Positions 57,053 through 64,000 of a DNA stretch of 64,000 bases are shown here, in pieces. The first letter of the stretch is position 1, and every line of letters starts with the position of its first letter. The DNA lies in the NCBI GenBank assembly GCA_963704545.1, contig OY969915.1, forward strand, positions 1,674,001 through 1,738,000. The letters are read 5' to 3'. The notes under the pieces are model-generated. The model saw only the letters and a list, made by a program, of their open reading frames with translations, was not told the origin of the DNA and searched no databases. Source of the stretch: VRUE01 sp963704545. Its GTDB lineage: Bacteria > Actinomycetota > Thermoleophilia > Solirubrobacterales > 70-9. Made by a program: the position numbers and the translations under genes.

Positions 57053-57814
57053 GTGATTCTCGCTGCACTGAGCACCGATCCCGCCGCGGGCGTGGGGATC
57101 TTCGCCGCCCTGGCGGCGGGGGTCGTCTCCTTCCTCTCCCCCTGCGTGCTGCCACTCGTCCCCGGCTACCTCTCGGCCGTCAGCGGCGTCTCCGCGGCCG
57201 AGCTCGACAGCGCCGGCTGGCGCCGGATCCTCGGCCCGAGCCTGCTCTTCGTCGCCAGCTTCTCGACCATCTTCATCCTCCTCGGCCTGACCGCGACAGG
57301 CCTCGGCTCGGCCCTGCAGGACCACCAGCAGCTCCTGACCAAGATCTCCGGCGCGCTGATCGTCGCCATGGGCGTCCTCTTCGTCGCCTCGCTCTTCGTC
57401 GCCCGCCTCAACCGCGAGTGGCACGTCGACGCGCTGTTGGAACGGGCGGGCAAAGGCGGGCCGATTGTCGCCGGCGCCGCCTTCGCGATCGCCTGGACCC
57501 CCTGCATCGGCCCCACCCTCGGCGCGATCCTCTCGGCCGCCTCCCTCTCGGACTCCGCCGTCCGCGGCGCCTTCCTCCTCGCCGTCTACTCGGCGGGACT
57601 GGCGATCCCCTTCCTCCTCACCGCCGTCGCCTTCTCCCGCGCCACCACGGCCTTCACCGTGGTCAAGCGCCACTACCAGGCGATAGTCGCCACCGGCGGC
57701 GCGATCCTGATCGCGATGGGCATCCTGATCTGGACCGGCCAGTTGACTCAGCTGAACGCCGAGGCGCAAAGCTGGCTGTCGAGTCTGGGTCTCGACTTCT
57801 GGAACAGCGTCTGA
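57053..57814 (+). CDS. ccdA: CcdA/DsbD-type thiol-disulfide transmembrane transporter
   Basis: 253 aa, about six TM helices. It carries reducing electrons from cytoplasmic thioredoxin across the membrane, for cytochrome c maturation or reductive repair outside. The two active cysteines lie in FLSPCVLPLVPGYLSAVSG and AWTPCIGPTLGAIL, each in the first helix of one half of the inverted repeat. It is the reductive counterpart of the VKOR/DsbA pair at 51922-53078. Palindrome D7 follows 3 nt after the stop. Confidence 0.92.
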   Translation: MILAALSTDPAAGVGIFAALAAGVVSFLSPCVLPLVPGYLSAVSGVSAAELDSAGWRRILGPSLLFVASFSTIFILLGLTATGLGSALQDHQQLLTKISGALIVAMGVLFVASLFVARLNREWHVDALLERAGKGGPIVAGAAFAIAWTPCIGPTLGAILSAASLSDSAVRGAFLLAVYSAGLAIPFLLTAVAFSRATTAFTVVKRHYQAIVATGGAILIAMGILIWTGQLTQLNAEAQSWLSSLGLDFWNSV

Positions 57815-57817
57815 AGC

Positions 57818-57866
57818 GACGAGTCTGCATTTTCCCGCCCATAGCCCGGGTAAATGCAAACTCGTC
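57818..57866. repeat. Palindrome D7 between convergent genes
   Basis: 49 bp, arms GACGAGT.TGCATTT / AAATGCA.ACTCGTC with inner CCCG..CGGG. It touches the stop codon of the minus-strand gene and lies 3 nt after the ccdA stop, the right place for a two-way terminator. Confidence 0.87.
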
Positions 57867-58146
57867 AGTTGTTGATGGACGGTCCGACCGTCTGAAGCTC
57901 TTGCCCCACCGCCTCGACCTCCTCCAGCCCCTCGCCGTCGAGGTCCCGTGAGCAGACGATCCGGAACCGCCCCGTGCCGATCTCCGCGTCGGGCACGACA
58001 GGCAGCCCCCGGATGTGGTCCCAGCCCAGCCGCTCGACCTCGAAGGGGTTCATCCGCACCTCGGCCGCCGGGAACGGGCAGTTGGAGTTGTGCTGGTCGA
58101 TCGCCTTGGAGATCGCCTCCAGGTTCTTCGCCTCGGGAGAAGCCAT
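57865..58146 (-). CDS. Conserved-looking small protein of unknown function
   Basis: 93 aa, no TM segment, no known motif recognised. It has a helical N-terminus (EAKNLEAISKAIDQHN), then NCPFPAAEVRMNPFEVERLGW, DHIRGLPVVPD, GRFRIVCSRD, and an acidic helix (EGLEEVEAVGQELQ). The two cysteines are not in a CxxC. A good TAGTAT hexamer 7 nt before the ATG supports a real, leaderless gene. It is downstream of the cupin gene on the same strand. Function unknown. Confidence 0.7.
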   Translation of the reverse strand: MASPEAKNLEAISKAIDQHNSNCPFPAAEVRMNPFEVERLGWDHIRGLPVVPDAEIGTGRFRIVCSRDLDGEGLEEVEAVGQELQTVGPSINN

Positions 58147-58153
58147 TGAGCCA

Positions 58154-58159
58154 ATACTA
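58154..58159 (-). promoter_or_regulatory. -10-like TAGTAT before the 93-aa gene
   Basis: Minus-strand TANNNT hexamer 7 nt before ATG 58146; no Shine-Dalgarno sequence. Confidence 0.45.
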
Positions 58160-58176
58160 GAAGCGAAGAGCAGGGC

Positions 58177-58467
58177 TTACAGTGTGCCGCCGGAGTCGTA
58201 GGCCTCGCCGGGCTTGGCGCCGAGAGCCAGGAGGCGGAGGCCGTCGGGGCCGGCGGTGACCTTGCGCTTGACGGCCGGGCCGACTCGGGCGATGTGGTCT
58301 TGGTCAAGCGGGTATCGCCCTCCATCGGCCTCGAGAGTGCCTGAGCCGCGGAGGGCGATGTAGACCTCCTCCTGGCCCAGCTGCTGTGGGCGTTTGGCGA
58401 ACATCTGGCCGCCGATGCCGTCCTCGGAATGGTCGTGCTCGGGGTATTCATCGGCGCCGGGCGCCAT
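58177..58467 (-). CDS. Small cupin-domain protein (start uncertain)
   Basis: 96 aa from ATG 58467. The cupin barrel shows YPEHDHSEDG (two metal His and Asp), EEVYIALRGSGTLEADGGRY and HIARVGPAVKRKVTAGPDGL. The reading frame stays open upstream to a stop near 58602 and codes for a plausible start IADVTHTRIDEIEALQGFDR at 58590, preceded 6 nt earlier by TAGATT. That extension has no ATG, GTG or TTG; the first codon would be AUC. The true protein is therefore probably 137 aa with a near-cognate start, or the original start codon has been lost. The substrate is unknown. Confidence 0.75.
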   Translation of the reverse strand: MAPGADEYPEHDHSEDGIGGQMFAKRPQQLGQEEVYIALRGSGTLEADGGRYPLDQDHIARVGPAVKRKVTAGPDGLRLLALGAKPGEAYDSGGTL

Positions 58468-58596
58468 CTCCTCGATCGAGATGCCGAACGAGCTGACGCC
58501 GAGGGCCGCGGCGGCGCGACGGAGGCTGACCCTGTCGAAACCCTGGAGAGCCTCGATCTCGTCGATCCTGGTGTGCGTTACGTCCGCGATGCCTGG

Positions 58597-58602
58597 AATC
58601 TA
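58597..58602 (-). promoter_or_regulatory. -10-like TAGATT before the upstream cupin reading frame
   Basis: Minus-strand TANNNT hexamer 6 nt before an AUC codon that begins the cupin-like sequence. Confidence 0.4.
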
Positions 58603-58641
58603 CCCGGGCGCGTCGCGTTCAACCCCGTCCTCCTGCCCTCC

Positions 58642-58647
58642 TACCAT
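58642..58647 (+). promoter_or_regulatory. -10-like TACCAT before dinB
   Basis: TANNNT hexamer 6 nt before GTG 58654. No LexA-type operator was recognised nearby. Confidence 0.42.
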
Positions 58648-58653
58648 CGATCC

Positions 58654-59736
58654 GTGGCCTTTCAGCGCACCGTGGCGCATCTCGACATGGACGCGTTCTA
58701 CGCGTCGGTTGAGCTGCGGCGGCGGCCGGAGCTGAAGGGGAAGCCGGTCGTCGTCTGCGGGTCGGGGCCGCGGGCGGTGGTGACCACGGCCAGCTATGAG
58801 GCGCGCAAGCTGGCGGGGATCCGCTCGGCGATGCCCGCCGCCGTGGCGCGGCGGCGGCTGCCCGATGCCGTCTACCTTCAGCCTGACTTCTCCGCCTACC
58901 GGGAGGCCTCGGGGCAGGTGATGGCGATTCTGCGACACAACGCGGAGACGGTCGAGGTCGTCGGGCTCGACGAGGCCTACGTCGACCTGACCGGGATCTT
59001 CTCCCCCAAGGCGACGATGCGGCGGATCGCGACTGAGATCCGCGAGGAGACCGGGCTGACCTGTTCGATCGGCATCTCCGAGAGCAGGATGCTGGCGAAG
59101 ATCACGAGTGAGCTGGGCAAGCCCGCGGGTCTGGTCGTGCTCTCACGGGCGGAGGCCCTGGAGCGATTCTCCGCTGAGTCGCCGGGCCTGATCCCCGGCA
59201 TCGGGCCGAAGTCCGTCGCCAAGCTCGAGGCGATGGGCATCCACACCTTGGCGAACCTGCGCGCACAGGACCCCTCGGCACTGGAGCAGTCCTTCGGCCC
59301 GCGCCAGGGACGCTGGTTGCACAGCCGTGCCCGCTTCGAAGACGACACGCCGATCACGATCTCGCGCGAGACCAAGTCGCAGTCGGCGGAGACCACCTTC
59401 GACGTCGACGTTCGCGACCGGGCCGAGATCGAGAGCCACCTCGGGCAGCTCGTCGAGGAGCTCTGTCGCCGCCTGCGCTCGCGCGAGCTGGAGGGCCGCA
59501 CGATCGGGATCAAGGTCCGCCTCGACGACTGGACCAACGTGACGCGCTCGCACACGGTCGACGCCCCCACCAATGACCCCGCCGTGGTCGGGCCCGTCGC
59601 CCTCGACCTCCTCCGCGCATACGACCCGCCGCGGCCGGTGCGCCTGCTCGGTGTCCGCGTCGCCAGCTTCGAGAACGCCGAGGCGGCAGATCCGGCCGAG
59701 ACGTTGGACCCCCAGCTCCAGCTCGGTGTCGGCTGA
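58654..59736 (+). CDS. dinB: DNA polymerase IV (Y-family)
   Basis: 360 aa from GTG 58654 (MAFQRTVAHLDMDAFYASVE); a longer open frame upstream lies over the cupin gene and is not polymerase-like. Error-prone translesion polymerase. Catalytic acids are in HLDMDAFYASVE and VVGLDEAYVDLTG. KPVVVCGSGPRAVVTTASYEAR, SIGISESRMLAKITSELGKP and the helix-hairpin-helix PGLIPGIGPKSVAKLEAMGI are present, with the little-finger domain after. No clear beta-clamp motif was seen at the C-terminus. Not linked to recA in position. Confidence 0.94.
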   Translation: MAFQRTVAHLDMDAFYASVELRRRPELKGKPVVVCGSGPRAVVTTASYEARKLAGIRSAMPAAVARRRLPDAVYLQPDFSAYREASGQVMAILRHNAETVEVVGLDEAYVDLTGIFSPKATMRRIATEIREETGLTCSIGISESRMLAKITSELGKPAGLVVLSRAEALERFSAESPGLIPGIGPKSVAKLEAMGIHTLANLRAQDPSALEQSFGPRQGRWLHSRARFEDDTPITISRETKSQSAETTFDVDVRDRAEIESHLGQLVEELCRRLRSRELEGRTIGIKVRLDDWTNVTRSHTVDAPTNDPAVVGPVALDLLRAYDPPRPVRLLGVRVASFENAEAADPAETLDPQLQLGVG

Positions 59737-59748
59737 TCGTTCACATTG

Positions 59749-59780
59749 CTTTCGCAGGAGCCCTCAGGCCCTGTGCGAAG
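59749..59780 (+). terminator. Hairpin after dinB
   Basis: CTTTCGCA (59749-59756) pairs with TGCGAAG (59774-59780). It ends next to AAGATT, a weak -10-like site 6 nt before the next GTG. Confidence 0.35.
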
Positions 59781-59789
59781 ATTGCAGGC

Positions 59790-61226
59790 GTGAGCGGTGA
59801 CAGGCTGACTGGACTCGACTCCTCCTTCCTCCACATGGAGAGAGCCGGTGCGCACATGCACGTCGCCTCGGTCAGCATCTTCGAGGGACCGGCGCCGGGC
59901 CACGGCGACTTCCGCGACCACATCGCCGCCCGTCTGCACCTGGTCCCCCGCTTCCGCCAGAAGCTGCGCTTCGTCCCCTTCGGCCAGGGCCGGCCGGTCT
60001 GGGTCGACGACCCCCACCTCAACATGGAGTACCACGTGCGGCAGACCGCGCTGCCCGCTCCCGGTTCCGAGGAGCAGCTGCGCAACCTGGCGGCGCGGAT
60101 CTTCTCCCAGCAGCTCGACCGCAGCAAGCCGCTGTGGGAGTTGTGGCTGGTCGAGGGGCTCGACGACGGGCGCTTCGCGATCATCGGCAAGAGCCACCAC
60201 GCCCTCGTCGACGGCATCTCCGGCGTCGACATCACCACGGTCCTCTTCGACGTCGAGAAGGAACCGGCGAACCCGCCCGTGCACCCACCCAAGTGGGCGC
60301 CCCGCCCCGAGCCGACCGACCTACAGCTGCTCGGCGACGCCCTGCGCGAGCGCGCCACCAGCCCGCGCGAGATCGCCCGTGGCGTGCGCGCCGCCCTGCG
60401 TGGCCCGCGCCAGGTTCTCAACGGGATAGGCGACGCGAGCAAGATGGTCGGCGCCGGCATGTCGGCGCCCTCGACTCCCTTCAACGTCGAAATCGGCCCG
60501 CACCGGCGCATCGCCTTCGTCCGCACCGAGCTCGACGCCCTGAAGGCGATCAAGAACGAGCACGGCGGGACCGTCAATGACGTCGTCCTATCCGTCGTCA
60601 CCGGGGCGATCGGCAACTACCTGCGGGCCCGCGGCCACGACACCGAAGGCCTGGAGATGAGGGCGATGGTCCCGGTCAGCGTCCGCGCCCAGGAGGAGCG
60701 CGGCGCGCTCGGCAACCGCATCTCGGCGATGATGGCGCCGCTGCCGGTGTGGTGCGAGGCGCCTGTCCAGCGCCTGCACCTGATCACCGAGACGATGGGC
60801 GACCTGAAGGGCTCCGGCCAGGCCGTCGGCGCCGAGATCCTCACCCGCGTGGTCGACTTCGCCCCGACCACGATCGCCTCGCAGGCCGCCCGCCTGCAGC
60901 CCGCCCAGCGCTTCTTCAACCTCGTCGTCACCAACGTTCCCGGGCCGCAGTTCCCCCTCTTCGTGCTGGGCCGGGAAATGGAGTCGATCTTCCCGCTCGT
61001 GCCGCTGGCCCGCCGCCAGGCGCTCTGCGTCGGGATCATGTCCTACAACGGGCAGGTCGACTTCGGCCTCGTCGGCGACTACGACTCGATGGCTGACCTC
61101 GACAGCTTCGGCCTCGACCTCGAGGGTGCGATCGCCGAACTCACCGGCGCTCCGGCAACGGCCGGGGACCAGGCTCAGCGAGCCAGCCGCGCCGAGACAC
61201 GGAACGGCGCGCTGTCGGTCAAGTAG
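59790..61226 (+). CDS. Wax ester synthase/diacylglycerol acyltransferase (WS/DGAT)
   Basis: 478 aa from GTG 59790. It transfers acyl from acyl-CoA to fatty alcohol or diacylglycerol to make storage lipids, common in oil-storing Actinobacteria. Family motifs are in place: LTGLDSSFLHMERAGAHMHV at the start, PLWELWLVEGL, the catalytic HHALVDG (HHxxxDG), GTVNDVVLSVV, and NVPGPQFPLFVLG. The length is typical. The end overlaps the convergent metalloprotease gene by 52 bp. The substrate preference is not predictable from sequence. Confidence 0.93.
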   Translation: MSGDRLTGLDSSFLHMERAGAHMHVASVSIFEGPAPGHGDFRDHIAARLHLVPRFRQKLRFVPFGQGRPVWVDDPHLNMEYHVRQTALPAPGSEEQLRNLAARIFSQQLDRSKPLWELWLVEGLDDGRFAIIGKSHHALVDGISGVDITTVLFDVEKEPANPPVHPPKWAPRPEPTDLQLLGDALRERATSPREIARGVRAALRGPRQVLNGIGDASKMVGAGMSAPSTPFNVEIGPHRRIAFVRTELDALKAIKNEHGGTVNDVVLSVVTGAIGNYLRARGHDTEGLEMRAMVPVSVRAQEERGALGNRISAMMAPLPVWCEAPVQRLHLITETMGDLKGSGQAVGAEILTRVVDFAPTTIASQAARLQPAQRFFNLVVTNVPGPQFPLFVLGREMESIFPLVPLARRQALCVGIMSYNGQVDFGLVGDYDSMADLDSFGLDLEGAIAELTGAPATAGDQAQRASRAETRNGALSVK

Positions 61227-62542
61227 GCCCAGTCGAGCCGGCGGGCGCTGAAGCCGGCGGCCCTGGCGTCGGCGTTGATCAGCACCGCGGTGATGCGATC
61301 GAACCTCCCCGGTCGCGGCAGGCGCACGGCCATCCGGCCGCCGCCCCGGGAGAAGTCGAGGGCACTGGCCACGCGGCCGCGACGCTCGCTGCCGGCCCGG
61401 CCGACGAGCGCCAGTCCGGCGGAGATGCCGCGCGGCGCCGTCGCCTCGACGAGGAGCGACCGCCCTGTCCGGGCATGAACCCGCAGCAGCTGGAAGGTCG
61501 TGTGGTTGAGCTGGCGTCGGCGAACCCGGCCGCCGAGCGGCAGGCTCCCCTGTCTCGAGACGTCTGGGTATGAGCTGCCCTCGGGGAAGAACCGGTCGGT
61601 GCGCCACTCGGGCAGGTCGGCGGCGAAGCGGGCGAAGTCCCGGCTGAAGTCCGACCCACCCGAGGCCTCGATCGCCGAGCCGTAGGCGGCGACCGAGAAC
61701 CCCCCGGGCTTGGTGTGGACGGCGCGGGACCAGGCCTCGCGCACGACGTCGCGCCCGTAGTGCCGCGACAGCCACTCGTTCCAGACGGCAGAGCCGTACT
61801 CCTTGATCGAGTTGGCGGTCAGCGGGGTGTCGTAGCGCTTGGTCCAGCGCCGCACGTAGCGCAGGTAGTCGTCGATCCCGTCGTAGACCTGGTCCTCCAT
61901 CCAAACGGCGGTCGACTCGGCGAACCAGGCGTCCTGGTAGGCGTCGTAGCCGAACTGGAGGATGTGGCTGTACTCGTGGGCGAAGGTGACCTCGAGATCC
62001 TGCTGGGGCGAGGTGCCGGGGAACTCGCGCGGGTCGTAGTCGTTGTCGAGCACGAGGTAGCCGTGCAGGTGGCGTGGCAGGCGCCCCTTCACCCCCTGCC
62101 CGCGGTCGGGCGCGGCGTAGCCGAAGAGGGCGCCGCCGATCTGGTCGAGGTAGACGTCGGTCTTGCCCTGCCCGCCGCCCTCGCGCGCGTCGGACTTCGG
62201 CGGCCGCCAGCCGAGCTTCTCGTTCTGGATCTCGTAGACGTGCTCGGCGACCCCCTGAACCTGAGCGACGTAGTCGGGGATGCCATCGCCATCGGCGTCG
62301 GCCAGCTTCGGCGCGTCGATCCCCTCCGTCACCCAGTGAACGCAGAAGTGGCGAGTGCAGGCGGGTGAGCGCGGTGCCTCTGGAACCGTGTAGGCGTTGC
62401 GGTTGGGGTCGGGATGGTCGGTGGGGCGTGCAGCGGGGGCGCGGAACACCCGCTGGTCGGATGCGGCAGCCATGCCGGGAATGGCGGAAAGAAGCGCGGC
62501 AGACGCCAGCGATGCCCCTATCAGCCACCGGCGTGCGCGCAC
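61175..62542 (-). CDS. Secreted HExxH metalloprotease (MXAN_6640-like)
   Basis: 455 aa from GTG 62542 (MRARRWLIGASLASAALLSA), a clear signal peptide cleaved near residue 25-28. The frame is open far upstream through nadE, but that is not coding on this strand. A calcium-loop motif DADGDGIPDYVAQVQGV precedes the zinc motif FAHEYSHILQFGY, with the third ligand Glu likely in WFAESTAVWMED. This layout matches putative metalloproteases of the MXAN_6640 type. A beta-rich C-terminal region follows. A TAGATT hexamer 7 nt before the GTG supports the start. The end overlaps the WS/DGAT gene. Confidence 0.85.
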   Translation of the reverse strand: MRARRWLIGASLASAALLSAIPGMAAASDQRVFRAPAARPTDHPDPNRNAYTVPEAPRSPACTRHFCVHWVTEGIDAPKLADADGDGIPDYVAQVQGVAEHVYEIQNEKLGWRPPKSDAREGGGQGKTDVYLDQIGGALFGYAAPDRGQGVKGRLPRHLHGYLVLDNDYDPREFPGTSPQQDLEVTFAHEYSHILQFGYDAYQDAWFAESTAVWMEDQVYDGIDDYLRYVRRWTKRYDTPLTANSIKEYGSAVWNEWLSRHYGRDVVREAWSRAVHTKPGGFSVAAYGSAIEASGGSDFSRDFARFAADLPEWRTDRFFPEGSSYPDVSRQGSLPLGGRVRRRQLNHTTFQLLRVHARTGRSLLVEATAPRGISAGLALVGRAGSERRGRVASALDFSRGGGRMAVRLPRPGRFDRITAVLINADARAAGFSARRLDWAYLTDSAPFRVSARLAR

Positions 62543-62549
62543 CCGGCGC

Positions 62550-62555
62550 AATCTA
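62550..62555 (-). promoter_or_regulatory. -10-like TAGATT before the metalloprotease gene
   Basis: Minus-strand TANNNT hexamer 7 nt before GTG 62542; no Shine-Dalgarno sequence. Confidence 0.45.
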
Positions 62556-62585
62556 TAGCTCGGCCTGTCACGCGATACTTCAGGC

Positions 62586-62618
62586 GTGAGCGTCCCGAGG
62601 AAGCCCGCTTGCGAGTAG
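62586..62618 (+). CDS. Possible 10-codon leader peptide overlapping the nadE start
   Basis: GTG 62586 opens MSVPRKPACE and stops at TAG 62616-62618, seven bases beyond the nadE TTG. GATACT lies at 62574-62579, 6 nt before it, like leaderless genes in this window. It may simply be chance. Confidence 0.2.
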   Translation: MSVPRKPACE

Positions 62619-64000
62619 CGCTGGCGCAGATCGACCCCACGGTCGGCGACGTCGACGGCAACTCCGCCAAGATCGCGGAGTGGATCGGCCGCGCCCGCGT
62701 CGAGGGTGCCGAGCTGGTCGTCTTCCCCGAGCTCTGCGTGCCCGGCTACCCGGCCGAGGACCTCTACCTGAAGCGGCACTTCGTCGAGGCGAACCGGCGC
62801 GCGGTCGAGGAGCTCGCCGGCGAGACCGCCGGCCTGGTCGCGCTGGTGGGCTTCGCCGAGCCGGTCGCGGGCGGCGGCGACTTCCGCCACGCCCACAACT
62901 CGCTCGCCGTGCTGGCCGACGGGGAGCTGCGCACCGTCTACCGCAAGAACCGGCTGCCCAACTACTCCGTCTTCGACGAGCAGCGCTACTTCGTCCCGGG
63001 CACCGAGCCCGAGACGATCGAGGTCGGCGGGCAGCGGGTCGGCCTGACCGTCTGCGAGGACGTCTGGACGCCGGGACCGCCCGCCTCGACCGAGGCCGCA
63101 GCGGGCGCGAGCCTGATCGCCAACCCGTCGGGCTCGCCGTACCACCGCGGCAAGGGACGCGAGCGCGAAGCGATGTTCGCCGAGCGCGCCCGTGCCTACG
63201 GCACCCACTTCGCCTTCTGCAATCTCGTCGGCGGACAGGACGAGCTGGTCTTCGACGGACACAGCCTCCTCGTCGACCCCAGCGGGGAGGTGATCGCCCG
63301 CGCGGCCCAGTTCGAGGAGGAGCTGCTGGTCTGCGAGGTCCCCTCCCCCGGCCCGGACCGTCTCGCCGAGCCGCTCCCCGACCTGGCCGAGGTCTACGCC
63401 GCCCTCGTGCTCGGCCTGCGCGACTACGTGCTCAAGAACGGCTTCCGCCACGTCGGCGTGGCGCTCTCCGGCGGCATCGACTCGGCCCTCGTCGCGCTGC
63501 TGGCCGTCGACGCCCTCGGGTCCGACCGGGTCAGCTGCGTTGTGATGCCCTCGCCACATTCGAGCCTTGAAACACAGGCCGACGCACGGACTATCGCCAC
63601 CAACCTCGACACCGAGCTGGTCGAGATCCCGATCGCGGCGGCGATGGCCGAGTACGAGAGCTCGCTCTCAGACGCCTTCGGGCGGGGCAACGGCAGCGAG
63701 GCCGCCGACGAGGGGTTGCCGCGCGACCCGAGCCGGCCCTCCGAGCCCGACCTTGCCGCCGAGAACATCCAGGCCCGGATCCGCGGCAACATGATGATGG
63801 CGCTCTCCAACAAGCACGGCTGGCTGGTGCTGACCACCGGGAACAAGAGCGAGATGTCAGTCGGCTACGCGACGCTCTACGGCGACATGGCCGGCGGCTT
63901 CGCCGCGATCAAGGACGTGCCGAAGACGCTGGTCTACGAGCTGACCCGCCACCGCAACGAGAGCGCGGGCCGCGAGCTGGTGCCGGCCTCGGTGCTGGAG
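62609..64000 (+). CDS. nadE: Glutamine-dependent NAD+ synthetase (partial, runs off the window)
   Basis: 464 codons are visible from TTG 62609, preceded by GAGGAAG; the gene continues past the end. It amidates NaAD to NAD+ with ammonia from glutamine. The N-terminal nitrilase-like glutaminase has the triad Glu41 (VVFPELCVPGYP), Lys113 (VYRKNRLPNY) and Cys149 (LTVCEDVWTPG). The synthetase domain begins near residue 270 with the P-loop GVALSGGIDSALVALLAVDA, then NIQARIRGNMMMALSN, LTTGNKSEMSVGYATLYGDM and GGFAAIKDVPKTLVYEL. The start has no ATG/GTG alternative in frame. Confidence 0.93.
   Translation, partial: MRVALAQIDPTVGDVDGNSAKIAEWIGRARVEGAELVVFPELCVPGYPAEDLYLKRHFVEANRRAVEELAGETAGLVALVGFAEPVAGGGDFRHAHNSLAVLADGELRTVYRKNRLPNYSVFDEQRYFVPGTEPETIEVGGQRVGLTVCEDVWTPGPPASTEAAAGASLIANPSGSPYHRGKGREREAMFAERARAYGTHFAFCNLVGGQDELVFDGHSLLVDPSGEVIARAAQFEEELLVCEVPSPGPDRLAEPLPDLAEVYAALVLGLRDYVLKNGFRHVGVALSGGIDSALVALLAVDALGSDRVSCVVMPSPHSSLETQADARTIATNLDTELVEIPIAAAMAEYESSLSDAFGRGNGSEAADEGLPRDPSRPSEPDLAAENIQARIRGNMMMALSNKHGWLVLTTGNKSEMSVGYATLYGDMAGGFAAIKDVPKTLVYELTRHRNESAGRELVPASVLE

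Noticed and set aside
58429..58653. N-terminal extension of dinB
   Set aside because: It overlaps the cupin gene on the other strand; Y-polymerase homology begins right after GTG 58654, which has TACCAT 6 nt upstream.
62543..63559. Open extension upstream of the metalloprotease on the minus strand
   Set aside because: It lies over nadE; the signal peptide and TAGATT place the true start at 62542.
1..64000. tRNA or rRNA genes
   Set aside because: No cloverleaf with a TTCRA arm and no rRNA sequence was found in the gaps; almost all gaps are under 170 bp.

Overview
The window is chromosomal DNA of a G+C-rich bacterium, almost certainly an actinobacterium. The evidence is an actinobacterial-type IHF gene directly before gmk and rpoZ, the gene orders pyrB-pyrC-carA-carB and ftsK...cinA...recA-miaB-miaA-dapF...hflX, MurT/GatD, frequent GTG/TTG starts, and many genes that look leaderless. 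The gene set (short RimP, fused PyrKD, a dapL-type aminotransferase beside an odd DapF) would suit the class Thermoleophilia (Solirubrobacterales-like). That placement is inference and no 16S gene is present. No tRNA, rRNA, CRISPR array, prophage or transposase was seen.

Layout. 1-7655: pyrimidine operon (end of pyrB, pyrC, carA, carB, a pyrK-pyrD fusion; no pyrF). 7744-10228: mihF, gmk, rpoZ, coaBC. 10284-17791: translation/transcription cluster rimP (short), nusA, infB, rbfA, nrnA, truB, ribF, rpsO. 17788-25599: AhpE-like peroxiredoxin, a truncated DsbA-like gene, pnp, M16 peptidase, dapB, dapA, rnj. 25972-28263 (minus): OmpR-type regulator and histidine kinase. 28363-39294: ftsK, RodZ-like gene, cinA, thpR, recA, membrane cupredoxin, miaB, miaA, DapF-like gene, aminotransferase. 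39299-42040 (minus): cupredoxin lipoprotein, MBL hydrolase, NAD-dependent epimerase. 42088-45305: hflX, dut, and a low-G+C secreted NHL-repeat protein that looks acquired. 45311-49773 (minus): gatD, methyltransferase, murT, lipid-kinase-like gene, and a separate methyltransferase. 49790-53078: cyclophilin, Bcp, hydrolase, VKOR, DsbA. 53197-55962 (minus): methyltransferase, SDR, SCP2-type thiolase. 56061-57814: CorA and CcdA. 57865-58467 (minus): unknown 93-aa protein and cupin. Then come dinB, a WS/DGAT acyltransferase, a secreted metalloprotease (minus) and the start of glutamine-dependent NAD synthetase.

The most unusual feature is a dense set of composite palindromes, about seventeen in 64 kb, that fall into families A-D. 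Each family keeps short unpaired or linking sequences while its stems differ between copies with both arms changed together. Family A occurs twice inside genes, in frame (pyrKD linker and nusA tail), and twice between genes. Family B keeps GTCCTCGG and CTGCGTCCT around a variable hairpin and is enclosed by outer arms specific to each locus. Family C supplies the last codons of coaBC and sits after hflX. Family D comprises simpler 37-54 bp hairpins. Three elements fill the whole gap between an upstream stop codon and a downstream start codon that lacks a Shine-Dalgarno sequence (pyrC/carA, infB/rbfA, regulator/kinase).

Other points: a TANNNT hexamer lies 6-12 nt before about twenty start codons (a leaderless-mRNA signature); the DapF-like protein lacks both catalytic cysteines and the active-site histidine; NusA carries a C-x9-C-x10-C-x4-H module; RimP has lost its C-terminal domain; and a methyltransferase lies inside the murT-gatD operon.
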